From NCBI GenBank assembly GCA_963682175.1, contig OY821787.1, positions 21,120,501-21,184,500 on the forward strand: DNA of 64,000 nucleotides, written 5' to 3'. Made by a program: the position numbers and the translations under genes. The DNA is from Triglochin maritima (lineage: Eukaryota; Streptophyta; Magnoliopsida; Alismatales; Juncaginaceae). How positions within the stretch are numbered: position 1 is the stretch's first letter; the number at the start of each line of letters is the position of its first letter. Of the stretch, positions 33,853 through 47,156 are shown piece by piece. The notes beneath the pieces were generated by a model, which searched no databases, was not told the DNA's origin, and saw nothing but the letters and a program-made list of their open reading frames with translations.

Positions 33853-35102
33853 TCAACCAACAGGCAGGTGCGTCGGAACGAGGTCTAGAACCTCGTTAGG
33901 ACTGTCTGACACACCAAGCGAACAAAAAGTGGGTCTCATACCCAAAGTATCCTCCAAGCAACTCCAAATACCCTCATGAGCAATGTAGTTTGATGTTCCA
34001 TCATTTCCAAGATGATCAGGAACAATAGTGAGAGGCAAACTCTCATCAGGTTTTTTGAAATTGAGGGTACTAGGGAGATCTTGCTCCGCCGGTGGTGAGT
34101 CCTTAAGAGGCACAACATTAAGATCATGCAGCTCAAGGGCCACGGGACAAAAAGATAAGGCACAATCCTGTGCCGACTCATAATGAATTTGGTCCTTGTT
34201 TTTCTCAATTTGAATCGAATCCTCCACTAAGTGATCGTGAATTGAAACCCCAAGTCCCTCAGACTGACTAGGAGTTTGACTTTGAAAGATTGTGCTTTTA
34301 ATTTGTGGATGCGGTGGTGGTTCGATATCAAAAGATGAATCCTCATGTTGACAAGAAAAGTTACTCTCATCACGTTCACGTAATTGCTGCGACATTTGAC
34401 TCACCTGCAGTGCCGTATTCTGTATGGACTCTGAGTGGTTTCCATGAACGTAAGGAAAGTTTGTTTCAAGGAATCAGGTATGTGGTCAAGTATGAGGTCC
34501 AAGTCAGAGCTTGGGAAATTTTGGGGTTGGGTGTTGATGGGCTGAGAATGAGTCCAATGGTTTGAAGTGGGGTGTTGGTAGAAATTTGGGTATTCGGGAG
34601 GAGGATAATGGGGTGAAAATGAAGTATAAGAATTTGAATAAGAATTGTTTCGCCACGAATCCATCACTCTCGGGCTGTACGCGGATGCGTAATGGTAATA
34701 TGGAGCATTTTGGGAAAAGGTATGCTCATACTCAGGCTATGGGGGAACATAAGGACATTCCCTGATAACATGACCACTCAACCCACCACAGTCGCACGGT
34801 ACGGCTACTGGAGCCACCGGTGCACTCATGTCGTCTAACGCACGCATGAAAGAGGCCAAAGTTTCTTGCAATGTCTCATTTTGATGACCAACATATAATC
34901 CGACGTAACTAGATGGTGATCTAGCAGTCGGTGCCTCTCTCATATCACCCCTATATGAAGATTGCTCAGTCACACAATGAAGATTATCCCAACCATACAG
35001 GGTGTTCGTCTGAGCCACCCCAGGTTGCATGGGTACGGAATACCAGGGAGAATTGTCCTGGTCCCAACAATGATATGGATGGTCGCCCATGTAACCATCC
35101 AT
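33853..35102 (-). pseudogene. Chimeric Athila-type gag, left unit, copy 2
   Basis: Duplicate of the gag at 18624-19873, start ATG at 35102 (MDGYMGDHPY). It has the same Gly in place of the second knuckle Cys (about 34755-34796), the same TAG (34737-34739), the same 2-bp deletion near 34425, and the same end at PVG. A 22-bp duplication just upstream of the start creates an extra in-frame ATG at 35132. Shared damage shows that both copies descend from one already broken unit. Confidence 0.8.
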
Positions 35103-35371
35103 CTCAACATAAGTAACCATCCATCGCAACATAAAACTCTCGAGTCGACCACTCTCACCACCACGAGGCTAAACTCGCAAACTCGACTCGACCCTAAAAC
35201 GCTACCAGAGAGTTTAAAGGGGAGGAGACTATAACGTAGAAGAAGGTGAGAGGAAGATGACTCAGAGGTGAAAGGAAGAATCCCTAAATCTAGCTTGGGC
35301 AATGGGATCAGGTAGAAGCCTAACTAGCAAGCACGACTCAAACAACATAAGACCAACATAAAAGGCATTAA
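35103..35371 (-). other. Partial leader, no primer site, copy 2
   Basis: Equivalent of 19874-20119 with a 22-bp local duplication of the AGTAACCATCCATC... stretch. Joins LTR sequence directly at about 35372. Confidence 0.75.
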
Positions 35372-36475
35372 CCAAGGTAAAGGCAACAAGAGTACATACA
35401 CTACAAATTTTGTTTCCAATATTAATTCCTTCCATATCCTCACCTTATCATTCCCCATAAAATAGGTCCACTAATCTAAGGATAAGCTAAGCTTCATTCA
35501 AGAGAATTAGCATATCAAAGATAATAGTGAAATATCATAAGATGGTTATGGAAATCAGATAAGGCTCAAGTGATTAAGATAACACACACCTAATACACTA
35601 CATGATCATATCACATATTTCTCCACCCCCCAAATGGGGATGAAACTCCTCACTAATCATTACACTACAACCTACATTAAAATGAAACATTCTACTGAAA
35701 TGAAATTAGACTAAGAAAGAAAGGAATAATAAAGAAGCTAATTGAAAGGAACATAAACTAAAGAAACATGCAAGAATTAAAGCACAAGATTAAAATAAAC
35801 TAAGAACTATTATTTTATTAACAATGACTCACATTGAAGGTAGCATTCTTCTCCACCTTGAATTTTGCTTCAAGGCTTACTCCTTAGTAGAGAGAATGCC
35901 ACCAAGCCATGAGTAATTACAATGGAAGGTGAAGAGTTCTATTTATAGCCATAGAAAAAGGTAATCCAGGACAATCCCCCGATGTAGGACTAAACAAATA
36001 CCAGAAATGGACTAAATATACACTAATACGCGACCCACCAAAATCTTAGCGGATTTGGGCTAAAACAGACCGCCAATTAGGGGTTTTGGACCGCCAATTA
36101 ACGTTTTATATGGTCCAGATCACGCTGGATTTTATTCTGGGCTTTTCTGAACGTCTTTGTTGGTCTTTGATGCATCGACTTCACTTGTTGGAGCTCCGAC
36201 CCGAATAGAATTGCCAAAATACTCCCCAATATGGTGTGGAGTTTTCTGTTTTGGTCTTTGGTCCTTCGGTCTTACGTTCAGGTCCTTGTCCCTTGCATCT
36301 TAGTCTCCAGGTCTCACAATTCAGTCCGTTTTCCCTACTTTTGGGTCCTTTTGTGCTTCATCTCTTCAAACCTATTTATTTTTGAAATTCAAACATAAAA
36401 CTCGTCACATCGCATTGTTTAGGTGAAAGATAATGGTTATAAGATACAAATATATGCCTGAAATGATGTTAATCA
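35372..36475 (-). repeat. Athila-family LTR lacking its 3' end, copy 2
   Basis: Equivalent of 20120-21224; ends GATGTTAATCA followed by the inverted polypurine tract. Confidence 0.82.
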
Positions 36476-38179
36476 AATACCCCTACACCTAACTTTTGTT
36501 ATTCCCGAGCAAAACAAAGAAGGGCAAAAGCATACGAAAAACAAGAAATCGTAACTCACTTTCATAGGAATCACGGTTGCACTTAGCACGTGTAACAAGC
36601 CGATAAACCTCCCTTTCGCCAAGGAGGAAGAGTGTTTTCTCCTGAGGGTTTTCAGCGGATACACCCACAAAATCCTAACAAAGATGCATTAATCAATCTA
36701 GCTACACGACTCGTTGGACTTATTTTGTCGATCATGGGACGCGGTAATACAACAAGTCGACTTTATATATGTAATCGGTCCACACACCTAGCCTAATGAA
36801 TTATTCGTGAAAGTTAGTTAAGGACTTAAGTGAAAGACATGGGCAACCTTATCTTCTGAATGTGATACAATGTGTAAAGTCCATTAAGGTTCTTATTTGA
36901 CCCTTTTTTCTTTTTTTTCTTTTCTTTGGAGCATTTTATTGGTTGGTGTTTGATTCTCCCAGGGTCATGTTTCGTGCATCATTGCCTAGGAGGACTTACA
37001 CTATCATGTGCACCTTCCCCCAAATCTCCACATAGCACGATCCCTACCACCCGTGTAACGGGAGTTCGGTCGGTGCATCCCAAGTTAGATGACTCGAAAG
37101 CACCAGTCACAAAGTCCCCTCAGACCTACTTTCCCGAGTGATAGGAGCCGTATAAGAAGAGAGAACACCACTTATTTATTTATCTACATGGGAACCAAAA
37201 CTCCTACACTTAAGTTTCACAAAAAGAGATTAAGGGCCCTTGACTACGACAAACTTCCTTATACTAACACACACGAATTATTGACTCACTAGGTTCAGGG
37301 TGGACTTCTTTAATGTTTGAGTGCTGAAACCCTATGATTACACGCCCCCGAGGGAAAACCGAGGTGCATCCGAACGACTCAATAAGACCTAAAGCTAGTA
37401 AACTAGATATCCTAATGCATCAAGTTCAAGACAGCTTGGGAGCTTTCTTTTTACTTTGCCTCTCAACGGTTTTGCAAATGCTAAACAGACGCAAAACCCA
37501 CAAAAACATATTCTTTCGCAAACACATGGAGATTTTGAAAGAAATGTGAAAATTTTGAAGCACTAGGCAAGCAATAGAAGACAAGTCACCCAAGGATCAT
37601 GGCAAGCAGATATATCGATATTAAATGCAGCACTCTAACATGACCCTAACAATGCACACAAAAGAAAACGAAAATCAAAGGAAAAGACTCGACTATCTAC
37701 ACACGTAAAACACCCCCACACACCTACTTCATGCATTGTCCTCAATGAATGTGAGCATGAAACTACATGGATTTATGCATGAAAAAGGAAAGATCTCACC
37801 AACATGAAGTACAAAGGGAAGTTCAAGGTCATGTTGATGGACACAACCCCGAATTCCCTCAAAACCTATGAGATGCTAAAGAAGGGATACAAATACGTGA
37901 AAGAAATGGGGCCCAAATAATCAAGTGTTGGCGCCCACAACAATCGATGCTCACTGAAGGAGTCTTTTATTGTACTTTTTTTTAATATAACTATGTACAA
38001 ACATAAGTTCCCATCTTCATTTGTCAAAATACATCAGATGGGAACCTCAAAAGTGGTTCAATGCAATTGGAAAGGGAATATGACACCACGCGGGGCCAGA
38101 ATACTCATACGTGGGCCCCCTTCACAAAGAGCACAAGATGAAATGAGAGGTCCACGAATTGGATGCAAAGGCGTCTCAT
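36476..38179 (-). other. 3' untranslated region of right unit, copy 2 (empty site)
   Basis: Uninterrupted version of 21225-24486; the single CAAGC at 36596-36600 is the empty target of the copy-1 solo LTR. Non-coding. Confidence 0.85.
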
Positions 38180-39546
38180 TTAAAGGATCAAACTGAAAGA
38201 GCTTGAACCTCTCAAGAGTTTTGGAAATAATGGGCAACGGAAGAAGAGTTTCTCCCGTTGCGCTGCTGAAGTTATGATCGTCAAGCCAAACTCTTCAACC
38301 AACAGGCTGGTGCTCGGAACGAGGTCAAGAACCTCGTTGGGCATGTCCGACACACCAAGCAAACAAAAAGTGGGTCTCATACCCAAGGTATCCTCCAAGG
38401 AACTCCTAATAGCCTCTGAGCAATGTAGTTGTTTGATGTTCCATCATTTCCTAGATGATCAGGAACAATAGTGAGAGGCAAACTCTCATCAGGTTGTTTG
38501 AAATTGAGGTTACTAGGGAGATCTTGCTCCACCAGTGGTGAGTCCTTAAGAGGCACAACATGAAGATCATGCAGCTCAAGGGCCACGAGACAAAAAGATA
38601 AGGCAAAATCCTGTGCCGACTCATAATGAATTTGGTCCTTGTTTTTCTCAATTTGAATCGAATCCTCCACTAAGTGATCGTGAATTGAAACCCGAAGTCC
38701 CTCAGACTGACCTAGAGTTTGACGTTCAAAGATTGTGCTTTGCATTTGTGCATGTGGTGGTGGTTGGATATCAAAAGATGAATCCTCATGTTGACAAGAA
38801 AAGTTACTCTCATCACGTTCACGTAATTGTTGCGACGTTTGACTCACTTGGAGTGCCATATTTTGTATGGACTTTTGAGTGGTTTCCATGAATGTAAGGA
38901 AAGTTTGTTTGAAGCAATCAGGTATGCGGCCAACTAAGAGGTCCAAGTCAGAGCTTGGGAAATTTTAGGGTTGGGTGTTGATGGGCTGAGAATGAGTCCA
39001 ATGATTTGAAGTGGGGTGTTGGTAGAAATTTGGGTATTCAGGAGGAGGATACTGGGGTGAAAATGAAGTATAAGAATTTGAATAAGAATTGTTTCCCCAC
39101 GAAGCCATCTCTCTTGGGTTGTACGCGGATGCGTAATGGTCATATGGAGTATTTTGGGAAAAGGTATGCTCATACTCAGGCTATGGGGGAACATAAGGAC
39201 ATTCCCAGATAACATGACCACTCAACCCACCACAGTCGCACGGTACGGCTACTGGAGCCACCGGTTGACTCATGTCGTCTACCGCACGCATGAAAGAGGC
39301 CAAAGTTTCTTGCAATGTCTCAGTTTGATGACCAACATATAATCCGACGTAACTAGATGGAGATCTAGCAGTCGGTGCCTCTCTCATATCACCCCTATAT
39401 GAAGATTGCTCAGTCACACAATGAAGATTATCCCACCCATACGGGGTGTTCGTCTGAGCCACCCCAGGTTGCATGGGTCCGGAATACCAGGGAGAATTGT
39501 CCTGGTCCCAACGGTGATATGGATGGTCGCCCATGTTACCATCCAT
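38180..39546 (-). pseudogene. Chimeric Athila-type gag, right unit, copy 2
   Basis: Duplicate of 24487-25854, start MDGNMGDHPY at 39546. It shares the TAG after the knuckle region (39181-39183) and the Gly substitution, and adds a TAA near 38967 (CAA to TAA) and a 1-base deletion near 38415, so it is more decayed than copy 1. The knuckle reads CDCGGLSGHVIWEC. The frame can be read upstream of the ATG into the leader, which I do not regard as coding. Confidence 0.8.
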
Positions 39547-39795
39547 CTCAACAAAAAAAACTCTTGAGTCGACTACTCTCACCACCACGAGCCTAAACTC
39601 GCAAACTCGACTCGACCCTAAAACGCTACCAGAGAGTTTAAAGGGGAGGAGACTATAACGTAGAAGAAGGTGAGAAGAAGATGACTCAGAGAAGAAAGGA
39701 AGAATCCCTAAATCTAGCGTGGGCAATGGGATCAGTTAGAAGCCTAACTAGCAAGCACGGCTCAAACAACTTAAGACCAACATACAAGGTATTGA
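39547..39795 (-). other. Partial leader of right unit, no primer site
   Basis: Leader present here but deleted in copy 1. Joins LTR sequence directly at about 39796 with the same missing primer-site segment as at 20119 and 35371. Confidence 0.75.
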
Positions 39796-40878
39796 CCAAG
39801 GTAAAGGCAACAAGAGTACATACACTACAAATTTTGTTTCCAATATTAATTCCTTCCGTATCCTCACCTTATCATTCCCCATAAAATAGGTCCACTAATC
39901 TAAGCAGAAGCTAAGCTTCATTCAAGAGCATTAGCATATCAAAGATAATAGTGAAATATCATTAGATGGTTATGGAAATCATATAAGGCTCAAGGGATTA
40001 AGATAACACACACCTAATACACTACATGATCATATCACATATTTCTCCACCCCCCAAATAGGGATGGAACTACTCACTAATCATTACACTACAACCTACA
40101 TTAAAATGAAACATTCTACTGAAATGAAATTAGACTAAGCAAGAAAGGAATATTAAAGAAACTAATTCAAAGGAACATAAACTAAAGAAACATGCAAGAA
40201 TTAAAAGACAAGACTAAAAGAAACTAAGAACAATTATTTTATTAACAATGACTCACATTGAAGGTAGCATTCTTCTCCACCTCGAGTTTTGCTTCAAGGC
40301 TTACTCCTTAGTAGAGAGAATGCCACCAAGCAATGGGTAGTTACAATGGAAGGTGAAGAGTTCTATTTATAGTCATAGAAAAAGGTAATGTGGGAGAATC
40401 CCCCGATGTGGGACTAAACAAATACCAGAAATAGAATAAACACACTCTAATACACATGCCCGCAAAACATTAGCACATCCAGAGACAAACAGATCGCCAT
40501 TTGACGGTCTATTGGTTCTGGATCCGTCTGGAATTTGTTGTGGGCTTTTCTGGATATCTTTGTTGGTCTTTGATGCATATACTTTGTTTATTGGAGCTCC
40601 GACCCGAATCGAATTGCCAAAATACTCCCCATGATGGTGTGGAGTTTTCTGTTTTTCTCTTTGGTCCTTCGGTCTTACGTTCAGGTCGTTCTCCCTTGCA
40701 TCTTAGTCCCCAGGTCTCACAATTCAGTCTTTTTTCCCTACTTTTGGATCCTTTTATGCTTCATCTTTTGAAACCTATTTATTTCTGAAATTCAAACATA
40801 AAACTCGTGACATAGCATTGCTTAGGTGTAAGATAATGGATATAAGATACAAATATAAGCATGAAATGATGTCAATCA
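39796..40878 (-). repeat. Athila-family LTR lacking its 3' end, outer LTR of the run
   Basis: Inverted, ends GATGTCAATCA at 40878. Unlike the inner LTRs no polypurine tract follows; flank TTGTCCCAGG begins, so this is the outer (5') LTR of the minus-strand run. Confidence 0.82.
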
Positions 40879-41344
40879 TTGTCCCAGGCCCAATCCAAGT
40901 TTACAAAGTTATGCAAGAAGTCTAACTATGACAGATGCAACAGAAAGCAGCAAAATGCAATAGAATGGCCACAACTCTAAACAGTTGTGTTGCTCGGGTA
41001 ACACCCAAAGAGATCCCTCTAAAAAGGAATCACAACACTAGCCTTGCTGGTCAGAATCAGAAGTGGGTCACTCGATAGTGACCCACCGCTTTGCACAAAG
41101 CGGTATGCCGGATAGACGCCCCAATTTGCGGAAATATACCTACATGATGTCATCGTGACATTTGAAACATCTAACCGGAGATATAATGACAGTGTGCCTA
41201 TCCAGGACTTATCTTATGCCTGGCCACCCAACGTGAAGGTCTTGTGCGAATGGCCTCTGAAGCTAAAGGACCCACTCGTAGCCCGTCGTCCCAGAAACAA
41301 AATGTGCCCATAATTAATTATTATTAATGCAATGCAAGCTATCT
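40879..41344. other. Unclassified sequence present only in copy 2
   Basis: 466 bp with no convincing frame. Contains an inverted repeat CCGCTTTGCACAAAGCGG (41091-41108). Could be part of another LTR, but I cannot identify it. Lost from copy 1 with neighbouring LTR and leader. Confidence 0.6.
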
Positions 41345-42669
41345 ATAGGTCTACTAATCTATATAGCCACACTAATCAGAATGAGCACAACATGAGGGGT
41401 ATACAAATATCCTCCTCTCAGCTCCACAGCAGACAGAATATCAGAATTCAATCAACCACCAATGGGTTCCAGAAACAACCAACATCCACAACAGAGACAT
41501 ACCAAAAGCATAACAACAACATATGTAATCTAGGTGTCATGAATAAAGGTTATGGGGAACATTACCTACAGGGTACATGCAACTACCAATCATCACATCT
41601 GATCAGAAACATGCACACAAAGGCAAGCAATAACAAGCATCATAGTAAGAGATATCGATAATTAAGACATAACGATATTCATACTATATGATCTCTACAT
41701 TTCAGAACACATAATCGATGGTTAGTGTAGTTTCAGAGAAAGTTCAGACGTGATAATGTTCATGCATCAGGTTCAGACAATAATAGATATAACATGATTC
41801 AACATGTGCACGAAACAGAATTCTGATTATTCTATACAGGTCATCATGCATGCATAGATATTGACATACAGACAACTAGATGACATGATGATTTAAGAGT
41901 GAAATTTTAGAGCGTAGGCGCATGCATACATGTGAATATGAACATTAACCTTAGAGCTTCATTATTGTATTAGCAACATGTTAGACCTTTTAGACTTAGA
42001 TTACATGCAAGAAATCATAGTCGGAAAACACACATCTTATATGTCACATTAGCAACATCAGCCTATATTGCATGTAGTGACATGAATGCATTACTGAATG
42101 ATCAATAAACTCATGCATGCATATCTGATATCATGACGTACATTCAAGCATATGATATATCTCAACATACAAAATTTAGAGCACACGTGTAACATATAAC
42201 AATACAACCATTCACTAACAAAATCATGAACTTGCATAGAATCGTTAATTCAGAGATCAGACCATGCATGCAACCCCAAACCAGATGTAACCTTGACCTT
42301 CCTGACCTCCCATATGACATCTCTGAGGGAGAAAAGCTTGACTGATGTGGTGCAAGAGGGCTGGTCAGACTGAAGACCCGACAGGATACGCATGGACCAA
42401 TCAAGCACTAGAATCGTCAGACATGCATTTCCTCGGTCTTGGACCTTCCCTGTCCTTTCCACCACAGACCCAGCCAGCCTTCCCCTTCCCTTGATCCTCT
42501 CTTCATGTGCATAGGGTCCAGCCACCACAAGATTCTAGCTGCACCAGCCGGCAGTCCGCGAACTAGAACCCGCACGAACAAGAAACCTTAGGTGGAGATC
42601 GGGTGCACCAGCCACCCTAGCCTCCCACCGGAGCTACCATGACCGCTCTGAGATGTCTGACCAGAGGTG
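41345..42669. other. Unclassified repeat-associated sequence, copy 2
   Basis: Near-identical to 25871-27194, differing by scattered single bases. Nothing recognisable inside. Confidence 0.7.
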
Positions 42670-45572
42670 TTCAGAGATATAAAAGAGGAAAATATTACTT
42701 TTATCTTAACCGTAGAGATATAAAAGATAATAGTTTACATAAATCAAAAGTTATTCACAATCATGGTAATTAACATGGAACATTAATTACTGAGATAAGA
42801 TTGTCGTGTTGGTCATCGATTATTGCAGCTCTACAAATATTTGACGACACGAGTGTATAAAAGAGGAATAGATTACTTTTATATATTGAATAGACCTAGC
42901 AAGTAAAATGTTGAACGTTTTATATTAAACTGCAAGTGCACGACGTCGGCGAAGACGTGGCAAATATGGGTCGTCCACAGCGAGGTGAGCAGCCTCTCGT
43001 TTGCACGAAATCAAGTGGCAAAAATAGGGAAGAGAGTTTGATTATCCTAATCTACGCTATACTACACTAAGAAGTACGAAATGTGAAACAAAGAAACCTA
43101 TCAATCCATTCACTAACCTAGTTGATTAGCATTTACATACACAAGCTGGTTATTTCAGTACCTAAACAAGCATGAGAGGTGTCTAATCATTTTGGCAAAA
43201 CTCATCAAGTCATAAGTTCTATCCTAATCCAGCAAGCATACATTCATGTTTTATCAACACAATCAAAATATAAAGCATTCATTCCATTCTCTTTTGCATG
43301 TATGAATATCTATTCCACCGCCCAAAGAGGATGGAACTACTCACTACACATTAGACTAATTATTAAACTAAGCAAGGAAAGCATATTAACTAAGCTACTA
43401 AAACTAATGAAATGAAATCAAACAAAGTAAAACAAGAAACATGAAACAAACAACATAATAAAGAAACTTTTATTAAAATGATTCACAATTCAAGTAGTAT
43501 CCTCCTACTTTAGTGTGTGCTTCAAGGCCTCACTTCAAGTAGGAAGAGTAGTCACTCAAAATGTGAAGTGATTACAATAGAAGGTGAAGAGTTCTATTTA
43601 TAGCCATAGAAAAAGGTAATCCAGGACAATCCCCCGGTATGGGACTAAACAAATACCAAAAATAGAATAAACACCCTCTAATACATGTGCCACAAAAATA
43701 TCCGCGGATCCAGATCAACCCGAACCGCCAATTAGTGGTCCCAGACCACCAATTGGCGGTCTACAGGATCCGAATCGTCCTGGACTTCAGTCTGGGCTTT
43801 CAATGTTGGTATTGTTTGTCTTTGATGCGGTTACATGACTTGTTGGCCGACCCGAATAGAATTGTCAAATTACTCCCCATGATGGTGTGGAGTTTTCTGT
43901 TTTGCTCTTTGGTCCTTTGGTCTTACGTTCATGTCCTTCTCCGTTGCATCTTAGTCCCCAGGTATCACAATTTAGTCATTTTTCCCTGCTTTTGGGTCCT
44001 TTTATGCTTCATCTCTTCAAACCTATTTATTTCTGAAATTCAAACATAAAACTCGTCACGTAGCCTTGTTTAGGCGAAAGATAATGGATATAAGATGCAA
44101 ATGTAAGCATGAAATGATGTCTATCATAAAACATTATGGCATTGTGTTTTGTGTCATTAATGTTTTACTGTGTCTTTGATCCTAAGATATGAGACTTACA
44201 TCTTTTCACATAAGGAATGTTCAATTTGATTATTGTCAAAGTTATCACTGAGTATAATGATAAAGACAATAGTTGGTTAAACATGACTTATGCTGGAAAA
44301 GATAGTTCGTCAAAAGATTATCATTGCCCCTCTTTGCTTGAGTGATGATATGACTGGGGCCTTTGATAATGTGAAATTATAATGTGCACAATGTGACTTA
44401 TGTTAAATTGCATATTTATAATTAGCTTAAAGAGATCAAGAAATGAATATAATACAAAGGTGACACATTTCTACTTTGTATATATTCTTAATATCATGAG
44501 GCAAGGGATGGACACAAGTGGTGCACTTACATCACTAAAACGATCAAGTTTAGTTTGAGTGGAACAAAGACATCTATGTTAATTGGGTAACTATAATGTG
44601 TAGCTAGATACCGTTTATATTTTATGATATTAAGTGTTTAATTTCATTGTCAATTGACTTAGATCCTCCTATATGTCACTCTACAAAACTGGGAAATAAG
44701 AATGCTGATTTTATATTCATATGATATATCGAATTTCGTGTGAAATAGTATATATGTGGTGAATCGATTAAATCAATGTGTCATGAAAATGACATAGTCT
44801 GAATCATTTATAAGTTCATATGAGATGTATGAATTACGGGGTGTAATAGTTGACATTACAGATGATAATATATTACTTGTAATATGAATTTGCTAAAAAG
44901 CAAAAAGATCAAATTTTGTTGCATATAAATCCAAAATTTGGTAAAAGGCAAAAAATTGTTAATATGGTTTTGCCCGAATTAATAAGGAATTAGTATTAAT
45001 CATGTATTGGAATTATTCCAATTATGGTTAAATGTGGATGTGGATGATTATGTGTCAAATTGTGATTGATTTTAGGGAGAGAAAAACAAGAGATCATGGG
45101 TTAGTGGTTAGTCCATGATGAGGGTGTTGAGAGACCTTATATATAGGTCTTCTCTCCCTCCTTGTTTTAATTAATGTAAAAAATTCTCCCTCCCTAACCA
45201 CCCTATTAATCCATCCGAAAATTCCTTAATTATTTCAAGCGTTTGGAGATTAATATCTCAGGGAGCATAAAGGGGCTATTAGCTAGATTCCAACCTTGAT
45301 TTAGAGATTGAATTGGCTAGCTCCTTTCTCTCTAATCTTGTTTAGAGTTTGGTGAACACTTGGAGGCGAATCGTCGGGCGATTCGACGAGTGAAATAACT
45401 CCGGATCTTCATAAAGGTTTTAGAGAACCTTTGGGTATGATCCTCTTATATTTGTTTTAACATATATTTATTATATGATATTAGAGTAAATATAAACCGA
45501 TGTACAGGAAATTGTTGAAAATATGGAAATCGATCATGTATGCGTGTATTAAAATTTTGAAATATACACATC
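42670..45572 (+). repeat. copia-type LTR (partial), split by an Athila solo LTR, copy 2
   Basis: Offset 15475 from 27195-30097, same interruptions and same truncated end. Confidence 0.82.
42909..44126 (-). repeat. Athila-family solo LTR with TAAAA target duplication, copy 2
   Basis: 1218 bp, flanked by TAAAA at 42904-42908 and 44127-44131. Insertion predates the segmental duplication because both copies have it with the same target repeat. Confidence 0.9.
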
Positions 45573-46585
45573 TGATTGAACGTTTTAAAATAACCGCAAG
45601 TGCACGGCCTCCTTGGAGCGGTGGCAAGTACGGGTCGATCCACAGGGAGGTGTGTCGAGTCTGGTTTGTTCGAAGGCAAGTGGGAAAACAGGGGAAGTTG
45701 TGATTACACTAAGCTACACTAACTACACTAAACGAGTAAGCATCAAACACGAAAACAAAAGCGGGGGAAATTGAAAGCTAGAAATTAGAAATGGAAAACC
45801 CCTAAGGGGTGGAGTGTGTGCACACATGTAAAAAGATGGTGAAGAATGCATCCTATAGGCACAAATGTAGGTAGTGTTTTCATGCATAGGAAGTGTCTAA
45901 AGGTTATGGCAAAACCTATCAATCCATTCACTAACCTAGTTGATTAACATTCATATACAGAAGCTAGTTATTTCAGAACCTACACAAATATGGGAGGTGT
46001 CTAAGATGTGTGGTAAAACCCATCAAGTGTAGTATTCTACTTTAACAAGAAAGCATACATTGACATTTATCAACACAATCAAAATATAGGATTCATTTCC
46101 ATTCTTTAATGCATGTATGAACATGATCTCCACCCCCAAAAGGGGATGGAACTACTCTCTAATCATTACACTACAAACTACATTAACAAAACAAAACATT
46201 CTAATGAAAGGCAATTAAACTATGCAAACAAGGAATATTAAAAAGCTAAATGAAAGGAAACTAAACTAAAGAAGCAAGTAAGAATTAAAAGACAAGACAA
46301 TGTTAAAAGAAACTAAAAAAATATTGTATTTACATGACTCACATTACAAGTGGCAATCTTCTCCACCTTGAGTTTTTGCTTCAAGGCTTTTTCTCCAAGT
46401 AGAGAGAATGGGTAATTACAATAGAAGGTGAAGAGTTCTATTTATAGCCATAGAAAAAGGTAATCCGGGACAATCCCTCGGAATGGGACTAAACAAATAC
46501 CACAAATAGACTAAATATACACTAATACACGCTCCACATAACTCGAAGCGGATCCTGACCAAAACTGACCGCCAATTAGCGGTTT
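45573..46585 (-). repeat. Athila-family LTR, truncated at a strand-switch joint
   Basis: Inverted LTR beginning TGATTGAACG. It runs through the inverted TATA (CTATTTATAG near 46439) and the CCGCCAATTAGCGG repeat, then stops at about 46585, where plus-strand 3' untranslated sequence of the same family begins. The upstream third of the LTR is missing. Confidence 0.82.
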
Positions 46586-47156
46586 TGGTTCCCATGTAGA
46601 TAAATAAATAAATAAGTGGTGTTCCCTCTTCTCGTATGGTCCTACCACTTGGGAAATTAGGTCCGAGGGGACTTAGTGCCTAGTGCTTTCGAGTCATCTG
46701 ACTTGGGATGCACCAACCGAACTCCTGTTACATGGGTGGTAGGGATCGCCCTATGTAGAGATTTGGGGGAAGGTGTACATGATAGTGTAAGTCCTCATAG
46801 GCAATCATGCACGAAACCCAACCCTGGGAGAAGAACACACCAACTAGTGTAATCCATAATGCTCCCAAAAAAACAAAAAAAATGAATGAAAAAAAAGACA
46901 AATAAGAACGTTATTGGACTTAACACTTTGTATCACTTGAGGATGCTAAGGATGCCCATGTATGTCACGTAAGTCCTTAACTAACTTGCATGAATGGTTT
47001 ATTAGGCTAGGTGTGTGTATTGATTACATATATAGAGTCGTCCCATAGAATTATTGTGTCCGATGATCGACGAAAATAAGCCTATTGAGTCGTGTTGCTA
47101 GGTTGTATAATGCATCTTTGTTCAACTTTTGTGGGTGTATCTGCTGAAAACCTGTT
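46586..47156 (+). other. Athila-family 3' untranslated fragment, plus strand
   Basis: Forward equivalent of 11940-12055 and beyond (GGTTCCCATGTAGATAAATA, then CTTTCGAGTCATCTGACTTGGG), followed by an A-rich run near 46866-46901. Ends at TGTT before an inverted LTR. No coding region. Confidence 0.75.

Larger units (their letters stand above)
30882..46357. repeat. Segmental duplication copy 2 (15.5 kb)
   Basis: Direct tandem copy of 15654-30881. It retains the 1782 bp missing from copy 1, lacks the solo LTR, and has a 22-bp local duplication near 35110. By eye the paired 1218-bp solo LTRs differ at only about 1 percent of positions, far fewer than the copia LTR pair. Confidence 0.93.
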
